NCBI GenBank assembly: GCA_046760705.1
Contig: JBHIER010000003.1
Location: forward strand, 1-25,489
DNA length: 25,489 nt
Direction of reading: 5' to 3'
From: JBHIER01 sp046760705 [NCBI: bacterium]
GTDB taxonomy: Bacteria > JBHIER01 > G020348925
A program made the position numbers and the translations under genes. The notes beneath the pieces are model-generated. The model was not told the origin of the DNA, searched no databases, and saw only the letters and a program-made list of their open reading frames with translations. This document shows, in pieces, positions 14,809-23,573 of this stretch (its first letter is position 1; each line of letters opens with the position of its first letter).

Positions 14809-17199
14809 CTACGGAACTGAGAGGATGATGAAGACGATGTCGAACAGATCTACAAGGTCGATCTCCCCGTCGGTATTGGTGTCAGCGGCCCACTGTTCGT
14901 GTCTCGTGGGCTCAGGGCCTGTACCGAGAATGAGGTTGACCGTCCGAACCAGGTCCAGGACATTGACCACTCCGTCGGGGACGACATCGCCTCTGAGGGC
15001 CGAGCCGAGGTCAATGATCAAGCTCCCTCCACCGTTGATCTGAAGAGAGACCCCGTCGGCTTGGCGACGGCAGGGGAGATCTGTGCCATCAATTGTGGCT
15101 GCAGTCGCCCACAGGCTGTCGGCAAGGGCCAGATAGAGGTCATACCTCAGCCCATTGGGGGCGATGACGAGGCTCAATTGATACTCCGTGGGGGGGCCCG
15201 CGGCGAGGGATATTCTGGCGGTCGAACGCACCAGCAGCGCGGCCTCCCAACGCAATATCGTCCCATCTTCGATCAACCACGTTTCCCCAAGCCCATCCGT
15301 TCCTCTCAAAAGAGTGAACCGGGCGTCGGACTCAAGACCTTCGGAGGAGAGCAGAAGTGTGTCGCCCTGGGTGATGATGAGGTCATTGTCTATCCGGACC
15401 CCGATGTGCCCACCTCCAGGCAACTCGTGCACCGCAGGAGGAGGGTCAAAGGCCAACTTGGGAAAGAGAATGGTCAAGTAATGGGCCTCCCTTCCCTCTG
15501 TATGAGATATGAGGTACTGGTCTGTCTCCTCTTGGCCCCAGGCAAAGGAGGCGAGGCCAGAGTGAAGTTCGATGGTGGTCGTACTTGGAAAGAGATAGCT
15601 CAGAAGGTCTATCTCTACTGAATCCTCATTCGTCACAGACCACAGGACTCGGCGATCCTCCCAGGTCATCTCCCCCCGGGCGTGCAGGATGAAGTCGTAA
15701 CTTTTCTCCGCATCGGCATTGATATAATCGGCAACAATTGCGTATTCATCGCCGATGAGGGCTGCGCTTCTCGAGACCGTAGCGCCGCCGTAGCTGGCCA
15801 CCATCTCGACAAAGGCCAAGTGTTCGGAACCGATCCAGTTTTTCATGATGATGGGTGCATTCTGTGGGGCTGTTCCGTTGACGAGAACAATGTTATGAGC
15901 CTCAGGGCTGGTGTACCAGGATCGGTTATCGTCGCCGAAGCCTTCCGGCCCGTAGCCGGCGTCGTTGGCCAGAAGGATCTTGTGGGCGTAGAGAATAAAC
16001 TCTAAGGGGTCCGGATGGGTGTGGACGCCTCCGGCAAGAAGGTTGTAGTAGTCAGGCGCTCCGTTCAGATAGAGATAGAGCCCATCATCGTCCCAACTGG
16101 ATCGGAGCACGGCCACGCGCCCCTCTGTCAAAAAGACCGTCGGCCCGTCGGCCGGAGGAAAAGCCGGGATGGAACCGTCGTGAATAATGATGAGATCAGC
16201 CTCTTTGACGTCCTGCGTCCACCAGACCTGGTCGAAGCCGGGACTCCCCTCAAAGGCCCACATGTGAGCAGAGGCATCCCCCTCTCGATAGGCCGGAGCC
16301 ACCATAGAGTGAGGGAAGATATTGGAGTATGCGTCCTCAAGGTTCGGCAGCCGACCATCCGGGTAGCGCACCTTTATGACGAAATCGAAGAGGGGATGAA
16401 GATCGTCGAAGAGGTCGACATCGGAGACATTCTTGTAGTGCCACAGAAATGGGATCAGGTTGCCGCAGGTGTATACAAGATAGTGAGAACCCTCGACCCA
16501 GAGGCCATCGGCGGTGGTCAGCACAGCCAAGAGTGAATTGATCCGGTTCAGAGCTCGGCTCAGCCACTGGGCAGGTGAGTGGGCTGCAGAAGCGTAATCG
16601 GAGATAGTCAGGGCCACAGTCCCCAGAGCAGAGGCAGCCTTCACCCCCCAATTGTTGGCGTAGCCGAAGGGAGACCACATGACGGGATCGTTGTAAAACC
16701 GCTCGGCCTCGGAGGCCAATTTCCCACGCACGAGGAGATCGTCGGACAAATCCAAGGTCGGCTGAATCCAGTCGTAGGCCTCACAGTAACTCTGCAGGTG
16801 ATAGGAGGCCTCCAACATCCTTCGGCTGTCCGATCCGGGGTTAGACCACATGGCCAGAAGGGCCTCCTTGGCCTTATCGGCGTACTGATCATCCCCGGTA
16901 ATAATGTAGTAAAAAGCACAGGCCTTGGCCCCTTTGCTCCGATCCTCTTCGGACAGGTTCGGTGATGAGAGATCCTGACCGATATAGGAATTGGATTTCG
17001 AGTCCACCTCCGTCCACCAGTCGGAGTAAGGAACTGTGTCTACTCTTCCCCTGAGGTTGGGAATCTCTTCGGCTGTGAAATAGAGACTGGGATGCAGCTC
17101 CCCGTTGGGAAGAACTGGGGTGGTATTTAGTGAGAGCCCCGCATAGGTGTCAAAGACAAAGATTTGTATAATTAGGATAGCAAATGAAATCCTCTTCAT
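14809..17199 (-). CDS. Secreted heparinase II/III-like polysaccharide lyase with dockerin tail
   Basis: The protein has 796 residues. A signal peptide begins 'MKRISFAILIIQIFVF' with likely cleavage after TYA. Next comes an alpha-helical (toroid-type) domain ('HLQSYCEAYDWIQPTLDLSD', 'WLSRALNRINSLLAVLTTAD'). The beta-sandwich region carries the heparinase II/III hallmark 'GGVHTHPDPLEFILYAHKIL', with His-x-His-x-Asp, then 'LANDAGYG'. Enzymes of this class cleave uronic-acid polysaccharides by beta-elimination; the substrate here is unknown. The last ~60 residues form a type I dockerin-like pair: 'GDVVPDGVVNVLDLVRTVNL' and 'ADTNTDGEIDLVDLFDIVFI', each with a calcium-loop pattern. No cohesin gene is in the window. 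The start at 17197-17199 was chosen because the signal peptide begins there. Confidence 0.85.
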   Translation of the reverse strand: MKRISFAILIIQIFVFDTYAGLSLNTTPVLPNGELHPSLYFTAEEIPNLRGRVDTVPYSDWWTEVDSKSNSYIGQDLSSPNLSEEDRSKGAKACAFYYIITGDDQYADKAKEALLAMWSNPGSDSRRMLEASYHLQSYCEAYDWIQPTLDLSDDLLVRGKLASEAERFYNDPVMWSPFGYANNWGVKAASALGTVALTISDYASAAHSPAQWLSRALNRINSLLAVLTTADGLWVEGSHYLVYTCGNLIPFLWHYKNVSDVDLFDDLHPLFDFVIKVRYPDGRLPNLEDAYSNIFPHSMVAPAYREGDASAHMWAFEGSPGFDQVWWTQDVKEADLIIIHDGSIPAFPPADGPTVFLTEGRVAVLRSSWDDDGLYLYLNGAPDYYNLLAGGVHTHPDPLEFILYAHKILLANDAGYGPEGFGDDNRSWYTSPEAHNIVLVNGTAPQNAPIIMKNWIGSEHLAFVEMVASYGGATVSRSAALIGDEYAIVADYINADAEKSYDFILHARGEMTWEDRRVLWSVTNEDSVEIDLLSYLFPSTTTIELHSGLASFAWGQEETDQYLISHTEGREAHYLTILFPKLAFDPPPAVHELPGGGHIGVRIDNDLIITQGDTLLLSSEGLESDARFTLLRGTDGLGETWLIEDGTILRWEAALLVRSTARISLAAGPPTEYQLSLVIAPNGLRYDLYLALADSLWATAATIDGTDLPCRRQADGVSLQINGGGSLIIDLGSALRGDVVPDGVVNVLDLVRTVNLILGTGPEPTRHEQWAADTNTDGEIDLVDLFDIVFIILSVP

Positions 17200-17304
17200 G
17201 ACCCTATTTTGACCATGCCTTTCAGCGTGAAATGTCACACATACTCTCGTCGATGAGTATTATCGAATTGAGCTCACAACGTTACCCATGGGCTCTCGGC
17301 CCTA

Positions 17305-17341
17305 TGGTGGATTTCGGTGTTCCACCAATCACGCCGAAATC
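17305..17341. repeat. Two mutually exclusive hairpins
   Basis: TGGTGGA (17305-17311) pairs with TCCACCA (17321-17327), while the overlapping GATTTCGG (17310-17317) pairs with CCGAAATC (17334-17341). Both stems are perfect but cannot fully form at once. The site lies between the nuclease gene and the lyase gene. It may be a palindromic intergenic repeat or a leader-type switch. Confidence 0.4.
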
Positions 17342-17372
17342 CTGTTACCCCTGAGGAATTTGAGAATAACCC

Positions 17373-18518
17373 TCAAACATGATTATCCATCTTCTTTTCC
17401 CTTTCAATGATCTTCATTTCCAGTAGCCTTTGTTTTTCATGCTCTATCTCACTTATCAATATTTCAGGATCAGGCAATTGGAACCTATACTTTGAAGCAA
17501 ATATTCTATTACTCATTCCACCCAGGGCATATTCAACAACGGTCTTCTTTTTGTCAGAGCAGAGAATGATACCCACCGGCTCATTTTCTTCGGGAAGTTT
17601 CTCTTTGTCCTTCAGATAATTCAGGTAGAGGTTCATCTGACCTGCATCAGCATGGGTGAACTCACCAATCTTCAGATCTATTCCTACGAGACATCTTAAG
17701 ATTCGGTGGTAGAGGAGAAGGTCAAGGCGATAATGACTTCCCTCAAGGGTGATCCTCTTCTGTCGGGCAACAAAAGTAAAGCCAATTCCCAACTCAAGAA
17801 GGAAATGTTCCAGATGTTTAATTAAAGCCTCCTCAAGCTGTGATTCTGAATATTCGTCCTTTAATCCAAGAAATTCCATGACATAAGGGTCTTTTATTTC
17901 ATCTTCGGGTTTGAGAGTGATAGGTTGCTTGTGGGCTTTGGCAATGACAGCCAGTTTGCGTTTGGAGAAAGCAGTTCGTTCATAAAGCATTGTTTGAATT
18001 TGCCTGTCCAGTTGTCTTACTGACCAGTTGCCACGAATGCACTCTGCTTCGTAGAATTCACGCTTAAAGGGTTCATCAAATCGCATAAGTAAGCAATAGT
18101 GGGACCAGGAGAGCGGAAATTTCTGTATCAGTGTTCCGAAAAATCCAGACATTGGCTGAATTTTTTGAATTTCACCCTCTACATCTATGGCGGGCAATTT
18201 TCCAGACACTGTCTGGAAAATCTGTTTTTCAGGATACGCTAGATAAAAAGCTCGCATCATGAACAAATTGCTCTTCGAAAAGCCCTTTCCAAAGCGGGAT
18301 GGTAAATCACCAGCAAGTCGAAAGAGTAATTCTTCCCCATACTCCGCTCGCTCTTTCCCTTTCTGTTCATACTCCACAATTCTCCTGCAAATGAACCAGT
18401 AAGTGGCTACAAGAGCAGTATTCACGTACCGTACCGCTGCTCTGCGCCCCTGCTCAATGAGGGATGCAAGGTCAGCGATAAGGCTCGAATAACCTTCCTT
18501 TTTGGTTGGCTTTTTCAT
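17373..18518 (-). CDS. PD-(D/E)xK nuclease, DUF1016/YhcG type
   Basis: The protein has 381 residues. The N-terminal DUF1016 region includes 'VNTALVATYWFICRRIVEYE', 'RFGKGFSKSNLFMMRAFYLA' and 'LSWSHYCLLMRFDEPFKREF'. The C-terminal nuclease domain has Asp266 (YRLDLLLYH) and Asp281-Leu-Lys283 (GIDLKIGEF), the PD-(D/E)xK catalytic pattern, followed by 'AGQMNLYLNYLKDKEKLPEE'. YhcG-family genes are accessory genes, often found with restriction-modification loci and other mobile defence islands; biochemical roles are poorly known. No restriction or methylase gene is nearby. The gene looks more AT-rich than its neighbours and begins 21 bases after the truncated end of the C25 pseudogene. This suggests arrival by transfer, possibly with the damage. 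Confidence 0.9.
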   Translation of the reverse strand: MKKPTKKEGYSSLIADLASLIEQGRRAAVRYVNTALVATYWFICRRIVEYEQKGKERAEYGEELLFRLAGDLPSRFGKGFSKSNLFMMRAFYLAYPEKQIFQTVSGKLPAIDVEGEIQKIQPMSGFFGTLIQKFPLSWSHYCLLMRFDEPFKREFYEAECIRGNWSVRQLDRQIQTMLYERTAFSKRKLAVIAKAHKQPITLKPEDEIKDPYVMEFLGLKDEYSESQLEEALIKHLEHFLLELGIGFTFVARQKRITLEGSHYRLDLLLYHRILRCLVGIDLKIGEFTHADAGQMNLYLNYLKDKEKLPEENEPVGIILCSDKKKTVVEYALGGMSNRIFASKYRFQLPDPEILISEIEHEKQRLLEMKIIEREKKMDNHV

Positions 18519-18539
18519 TGCCCAGAATACCTCACTTAT

Positions 18540-19620
18540 TTATCTCTTCTTCTTATACTTCAAGAGAAGAAGTTCCTCCGCCTGACATTGCTTGCGCGGA
18601 ATATCAAACTTTCCCACATCGCACGAAGCTGCAAAGAGAAGAAAAGGCTTTCCCATGTTCTGCAAACGCCAAGGGAATAATCTTCGGCCAATTTTTCCGA
18701 ATCTGTAATGAAGACAATCTCCCAACTGTGTTCGCCGGCACCGCCACTGTATTCATCATCAGCCAGGAAGAGTGCGGTGTTCCGCCAGGGCCCAAATTAT
18801 GGTGAGAAGTCGTAAGCAATAATTTTGTCGATAGCCGCTTGAACCTCTTGACTCGATTGAGCCGGAAGACGGATGTGAGTCGATACTCTACCACACCTTC
18901 ATTTTGAGAAGGAAAGAATTTGAGCTCATTATCTTTCGTTTCGAAACGACGCCAATATTCAATCTCAAACCAATCGAAAATGTTCTCCTCTCGTTTTTCC
19001 TTTAACTTGCATCTTTATTGTGGCTGCAGAATCAGAAATCGCTCCTGACAGATCCACATCAAAACCCACTGTCTCCCCTTCGAGCGTGCGCCAATACCAT
19101 TCTAACCCGGACTGATTAGGATTAGTACACTCCCTCTCCTGATGAGTCCTGGTCCTGAAAGCCGAAACCCGAATGTGATGGGGATCCACGAGGTCGCCAT
19201 CGATGAGCCTCATCCTTTGGCCAATGTCAAGGCCATTGACGGTGAGCCATAGACATTGGTATTGGTGTAATGGTTCAAATAATGTGTGTATCCATTTGTC
19301 TCCTGATCATAATCCCAATCCGACAATGCTGAGCCATAAAAGAGAATGAAATCTTCTGACTCGAATGTCCCATCATCTCCTCCTGACGCGTAGATTGGGA
19401 TCTCCCGAAAGGCCGGACGTTCCTCATCTAAGTCCCGACTCGGGTCAACAGCACCGACATTGACTCCCGCTTCTGACAGATCGTCGGAATCGATCTTGTA
19501 AATCCCCTCTTCTTCAAGAGAGATCTTGTACCACGGTTGAGAAGACAAGCTGTCTGCTAAAAATAGAAAGCCCAGAGCTGACAAGATACTTACAAAAAAG
19601 GCGTACCTCTCCCGACCCAT
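18540..19620 (-). pseudogene. Wrecked gingipain-like C25 peptidase gene
   Basis: The N-terminal part (19620-19210) has a signal peptide, then 'WYKISLEEEGIYKIDSDDLS' and 'EIPIYASGGDDGTFESEDFI', the profragment pattern of C25 peptidases. Near 19249 one base appears lost: GTCTAT-GGCTC reads as VYG, but another frame resumes as WLTVNGLDIGQRM. It continues in 18965-19213 with 'NPNQSGLEWYWRTLEGETVG'. A third frame gives 'FDWFEIEYWRRFETKDNELK' near 18890-18985. A further fragment, LPAQSSQEVQAAIDKIIAYD then 'WRNTALFLADDEYSG' and 'FITDSEKLAEDYS' (about 18670-18870), is interrupted by a TAA. Last comes 'FLLFAASCDVGKFDIPRKQC' with 'QAEELLLL' (18540-18660), matching the catalytic-Cys block. Large internal deletions are implied. 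This is not a functional gene. Confidence 0.8.
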
Positions 19621-19716
19621 TTTTCAAACCCCGAAAAATTTTCTGTCCCAAAGTCTGTCCCATTCTGTTTTCAGACGTACGCTTTCACCTGCCAAAACAC
19701 TCTGTGCAGCGGAAGC

Positions 19717-21258
19717 TTACGGCATTGTCTCAAAAGAGAAGCTGTAAGGTTCAGGCAGATGGCTACCGCCCAAGTCTCGGGCAGTCGTATCTACGGTCAC
19801 CGAGTAGATCGTTAAAGAGGCCAAACTTGAATCTGGATTGAAGCTGACCTCCTCGTAATTTGACCAGCGAAAAAATCCTGACACTGAAGGAGAAATGGAA
19901 AAGGCCTCCTCCACGGAGTTTTGGTCCATATTGGTGTTGAATCTGATATAGATAGATGCCCATGTACTCACATACGTAGCGCCATTGGCCGGGCTTACAG
20001 AAGTCACCTTGACCGGTTCGGTGGTGAAGGAGAACACATACGGCTCTGTTAATTGACCGCCATTCATGTCTTTGGCGTCGGTGCTGAGTGTCACCGTGTA
20101 AGTTGTGCTGGCAAAAAGCCTGGTACCGAGGTTGAAATAAAACCTTTCAAAACCGTACCATTGAAACGTTCCGAGCAAAGAGGGATCGATGGAAAAGGCA
20201 TCCCTGATAGAGGATTGATCCATAAAGGTGTTAAAATAGATGCGGATCGACTGAATTTTGGTGCTCACGTAAAACTCCCCATCCCTGGGGTCTGTATGAT
20301 CGATCTCAATGGGGCCTGTAGTAAAGGAGAAGGAGTAAGGCTCAAAAAGGTTGCCAAAAATGTCCTGGGCCTCAGTTCCGATGGAAACAGTATGTTCCGT
20401 GCTGGCCGCCAAATTGTAATCAGGTTCAAAGTAGAAACGTCTGTACTTTTCATATTCACTCTCCCATTCAAATTCCCCTGCTATCGGAGGCGAGATCGAA
20501 AACCCGTTTTCGACGGAGCTTTTATCCATGTAGGTATTAAACGTAATGCGAATTCTGTAGCTGAGTCGAACTGAGCTCGCCCCGTCGGACGGATAAGCAG
20601 ACTCGACCCCTAAGGGCGCCGTAGTAAAGGAGAAAGTCAGTGGAAAAGAGAGGCTATCGCCCTCAATGCTCCTGGCACCAGATCCCAGGGTGACGGTGTA
20701 CACTGTGCTGGGGGCCAAACAATCCTCTGGCTCAAAAGTGAGAGAGTTTGAGCCCTTCCAGTGCAAGGAACCTTCGACTGGGGGTTGAAGAGAGAAAACA
20801 TTTTCCACACTTGTCTCGTCCATATCGGCAGTGAAGGAGATGCGAACAGACGTCAGCGGAGCAACGTCTCTTTCACCATCATTGGGATAGGTGCTACTCA
20901 CAAGTCCTGGCACTGCGGATAAGGTAATATTGTCTACTGCTGTCGTTCCCCCACCATAAACAGTTATGTCGCCTTCAACGTATGTGGCATATCCATGTGC
21001 AGTCACTTCCAGAATATAAACACCGACAGGTAAACTCTCAATCCTGTAATAGCCAGTGGTATCAATGACGTCGTATCCGATTTCGATACCTTGTTTGGCC
21101 GCCACCCTTGCCCCACTGTCGGCAGGATAGACCATTCCGGCAATAGCCCCTATGGTCTCAGGGGCTACGCACTCCTTTTCACCGCATCCGATGAAGAGGA
21201 GCGAGTATCCAATGAGAAAAAGAACAGCAATACGCCCCCGCTCAGCTCTGGTGCGCAT
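19717..21258 (-). CDS. Lipoprotein with four SbsA-type Ig-like domains
   Basis: The protein has 513 residues from the ATG at 21256-21258. A lipoprotein signal peptide ends in the lipobox LLFIGC, with Cys25 as the lipidation site. Residues about 35-110 ('GAIAGMVYPADSGARVAAKQ', 'DTTGYYRIESLPVGVYILEV') form a carboxypeptidase-regulatory-like beta domain. Four repeats of about 95 residues follow, each with a DG-containing start ('STYPNDGERDVAPLTSVRIS', 'SAYPSDGASSVRLSYRIRIT'), a 'FNT.MD..S..' element and a closing 'PYSFSFTT'. These are Big_5/SbsA Ig-like modules. It is probably anchored in the outer or cytoplasmic membrane and exposed, as an adhesin or spacer. It lies about 100 bases upstream of the broken C25 gene on the same strand. 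The ligand is unknown. Confidence 0.85.
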   Translation of the reverse strand: MRTRAERGRIAVLFLIGYSLLFIGCGEKECVAPETIGAIAGMVYPADSGARVAAKQGIEIGYDVIDTTGYYRIESLPVGVYILEVTAHGYATYVEGDITVYGGGTTAVDNITLSAVPGLVSSTYPNDGERDVAPLTSVRISFTADMDETSVENVFSLQPPVEGSLHWKGSNSLTFEPEDCLAPSTVYTVTLGSGARSIEGDSLSFPLTFSFTTAPLGVESAYPSDGASSVRLSYRIRITFNTYMDKSSVENGFSISPPIAGEFEWESEYEKYRRFYFEPDYNLAASTEHTVSIGTEAQDIFGNLFEPYSFSFTTGPIEIDHTDPRDGEFYVSTKIQSIRIYFNTFMDQSSIRDAFSIDPSLLGTFQWYGFERFYFNLGTRLFASTTYTVTLSTDAKDMNGGQLTEPYVFSFTTEPVKVTSVSPANGATYVSTWASIYIRFNTNMDQNSVEEAFSISPSVSGFFRWSNYEEVSFNPDSSLASLTIYSVTVDTTARDLGGSHLPEPYSFSFETMP

Positions 21259-21359
21259 GATCCCACCCCCTGAGAAAAGCACATTTGTAGCCTCACCGGC
21301 TGATATCCTTCATATCGGATCTCAATCGGAGGCAAGTTCTGTCAGCGCTTATATAAAGC

Positions 21360-21785
21360 CTATTCGGACTCGCGTTTCTCAACAAGGAACGGTATTTGGG
21401 CCAGAGGATCGCCGGCCTCTGAAAGGATGACGACGTTCCACTTGCCGGTCCATTCTGGCAGAATTTTTTTGCAACTCCAGGTCCGCCATCTGGGAGACTT
21501 CACTGCCAGCTTCACTTCGGCCATCTTCTTCTCACCGTAATACCAGACGTGGGTTACGCTGGTGGTATCGGTGGCCCCTTCAATCCGGGTGAAGCAATAG
21601 AGCGAACCCGCTGCGGCGCTGAAGGTGGTGTCAGCACCGATGGGCTCTCGATCCTGCACATCCGTACAGATGGCGCTCTGGCCCACCTGGATCCCTTCCT
21701 TTTTCTTTTGAGCGAAAAGTGGTGTGGCCAACAGGCAGACGGCGACGAAGGTACATCCGAAGAGCCATCTTTTGTCGATGATCAT
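21360..21785 (-). CDS. Secreted DUF2914 protein
   Basis: The protein has 141 residues from the ATG at 21783-21785, preceded by AAGGAGGT at 7-base spacing. A signal peptide ends near LFAQ. The mature part carries the DUF2914 signature: 'IEGATDTTSVTHVWYYGEKK', 'SPRWRTWSCKKILPEWTGKW' and 'NVVILSEAGDPLAQIPF'. DUF2914 domains are small beta-rich extracytoplasmic domains of unknown function. Two Cys near residues 40 and 65 could form a disulfide. The gene is 60 bases downstream of the ABC-class ATPase gene and likely shares its transcript. Whether the function is shared is unknown. Confidence 0.85.
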   Translation of the reverse strand: MIIDKRWLFGCTFVAVCLLATPLFAQKKKEGIQVGQSAICTDVQDREPIGADTTFSAAAGSLYCFTRIEGATDTTSVTHVWYYGEKKMAEVKLAVKSPRWRTWSCKKILPEWTGKWNVVILSEAGDPLAQIPFLVEKRESE

Positions 21786-21845
21786 TTCACTCACCTCCTT
21801 CTCCTTGTAAAAGGTGTCTGTCAATCTGAGTCCCCGCTTCCTCCT

Positions 21846-23573
21846 TCAGCAACGGTCTCTCGTCTGGGTCACTTTCAGTGTTCTCAAGCGGTTGATGGCA
21901 GCAGCGATCTCGAAGCGTCTGGGCAGAGCGTAGTTGCCCACCGGCCTGGAGTTGAGAGAATCCAGGCCGCGGGTCTCGATCTCGCCCATGAGCAGATCGA
22001 GGATCTCGTTGAGGCTCCGATTGCACTTCATGTATTCTCTGCTCGCCTTCAAGAGTGAATCCCCTATGGCTCGCGTCTGACTCCGATCCACGAGCTGTTC
22101 AACAGCAGAGAGATCGACGGTGTGCCGCCCGAAGAGCAGAGTGCGAAGCCCCTTCGCATCCACCTTGACCTCTCTTCTGCCCCGGCTTGGATCGAAACTA
22201 CCGGCAATAGGGATGCGGGGTGTGGGCTGGCCGAAGGTTCGACCACCCTCGTCTCTTCGCTCGGCTCTGTATCTTCGAGCGATCTCTCTGGCCTGGCTGG
22301 TGACATCCTCGGGCAGGTATGTGTCCATGGCGATCACTGTGTCGGCCACATCGAAGTAGTCTCCTGATCCCCCGATGACGAGAACGGTAGAGATCCCTTG
22401 CTCTCGAAAGAGAAGCCGGACTTTATCAATAAAGGGGGTGATGGGCTCTTTCTCTTTGGCCACCAGTTCCTGCATGCGGTGATCTCGGATCATAAAGTTT
22501 GTGGCCGATGTGTCCTCATCCATGAGGAGCACTTTCGCTCCGACCTCGAGGGCCTCGATGATGTTTGCCGCCTGGGAGGTGGAGCCGCTGGCATCGTCGG
22601 TAGAGAAGGCGGTCGTCTGGTGTTCAAAGGGAAGGTTGCTAATAAAGGGGCTGATGTCCACCCCTTCAATCCTGCGGCCGTCTTCGGCTCTGATCTTCAC
22701 CGCATCACTGCGGGTCACCGTGTACTCGCGGCCGTCGCCGGCAATGTGATTGTACACGCCCCGTTCTAAGGCATCGAGAAGGGTCGATTTCCCGTGATAG
22801 CCACCGCCGACGATGAGGGTCACTCCTGTGGGGATACCCATACCCTTCTTGAGGCCGGTGTTGGGAAGCTCCACCGTCACCTCCAGGGAGGGGGGCGACT
22901 GGAAGGCGACGACCCGGCCCCTGGTGAGGGGTCGGTCATCAACGCCGCTGGCCCGGGGCAGCACGCTCCCGTTGGCGACAAAAGCCACCAACCCCAGCCT
23001 CTCCAATTGTGCCCGAAGCCAGTCCTGATCTTCGCCGACCTCTATGTGATGGTATAACGATCTCCGGTCGTTGTTCTCAAATCTTAACGAGGCCGCAATA
23101 ATGGAGGGCACCTCATCGAAGAACATGGCCTCTGCCTCTTTAGCCAGAACCCGACGGCCGGCCGCAGGCAGCCCCATCACAAACCGGGCTTCTACCCAGT
23201 CATCGTTTATGAGCACTGAAGTACGCTCCAAAATCTCCTGCCCCGGGGTGTCTATCTCAATCAACCCGCTCTTACCCGTCCCTCGAAGCCCTTTGACGGT
23301 CTTTCTCATGCTCCGACCGAAGGCTCTGGTCAAAAAATCGCACAGGCCCACTCTCCTGCTTTTGTTCGAGTAGGTGTCCTGGGGATATCGGGCTACCCGT
23401 TGCGGGACCCGCACCCGCACCCGACTGGGAGTGGCAAAAGGATCGCCCTGCACGTGGTCAATGAATAGGACGAACTCCCCAAAATCGTAAATTCCCTGAA
23501 CATCTTTATACGCTTTATATCCCCGTCCGTCGATACGGCGAAGGATATTTCTAAGATCTGACGGTGCTCTCAT
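21846..23573 (-). CDS. ABC-class ATPase, PF09818 type
   Basis: The protein has 575 residues from the ATG at 23571-23573, with AAGGAAAG upstream. The family (predicted ATPase of the ABC class) occurs in bacteria and some eukaryotes, with a putative role in RNA or nucleic-acid handling. Walker A is GGGYHGKST at residues 256-264. An ABC-signature-like segment is DASGSTSQAANIIEALE (327-343). Walker B is KVLLMDEDTSATNFM (347-361). The N-terminal ~230 residues are the family-specific domain ('LRRIDGRGYKAYKDVQGIYD', 'QGDPFATPSRVRVRVP'). 'VIGGSGDYFDVADTVIAMDT' follows the Walker B. It is cytosolic, with no transporter permease nearby. It overlaps the upstream Nudix gene by 23 bases, which suggests translational coupling. 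Confidence 0.9.
   Translation of the reverse strand: MRAPSDLRNILRRIDGRGYKAYKDVQGIYDFGEFVLFIDHVQGDPFATPSRVRVRVPQRVARYPQDTYSNKSRRVGLCDFLTRAFGRSMRKTVKGLRGTGKSGLIEIDTPGQEILERTSVLINDDWVEARFVMGLPAAGRRVLAKEAEAMFFDEVPSIIAASLRFENNDRRSLYHHIEVGEDQDWLRAQLERLGLVAFVANGSVLPRASGVDDRPLTRGRVVAFQSPPSLEVTVELPNTGLKKGMGIPTGVTLIVGGGYHGKSTLLDALERGVYNHIAGDGREYTVTRSDAVKIRAEDGRRIEGVDISPFISNLPFEHQTTAFSTDDASGSTSQAANIIEALEVGAKVLLMDEDTSATNFMIRDHRMQELVAKEKEPITPFIDKVRLLFREQGISTVLVIGGSGDYFDVADTVIAMDTYLPEDVTSQAREIARRYRAERRDEGGRTFGQPTPRIPIAGSFDPSRGRREVKVDAKGLRTLLFGRHTVDLSAVEQLVDRSQTRAIGDSLLKASREYMKCNRSLNEILDLLMGEIETRGLDSLNSRPVGNYALPRRFEIAAAINRLRTLKVTQTRDRC

Noticed and set aside
18506-18894. Short open frames on both strands between the nuclease gene and 18894 as real genes
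   Set aside because: On the minus strand they are explained as pieces of the C25 relic in different frames; the plus frame is a shadow.
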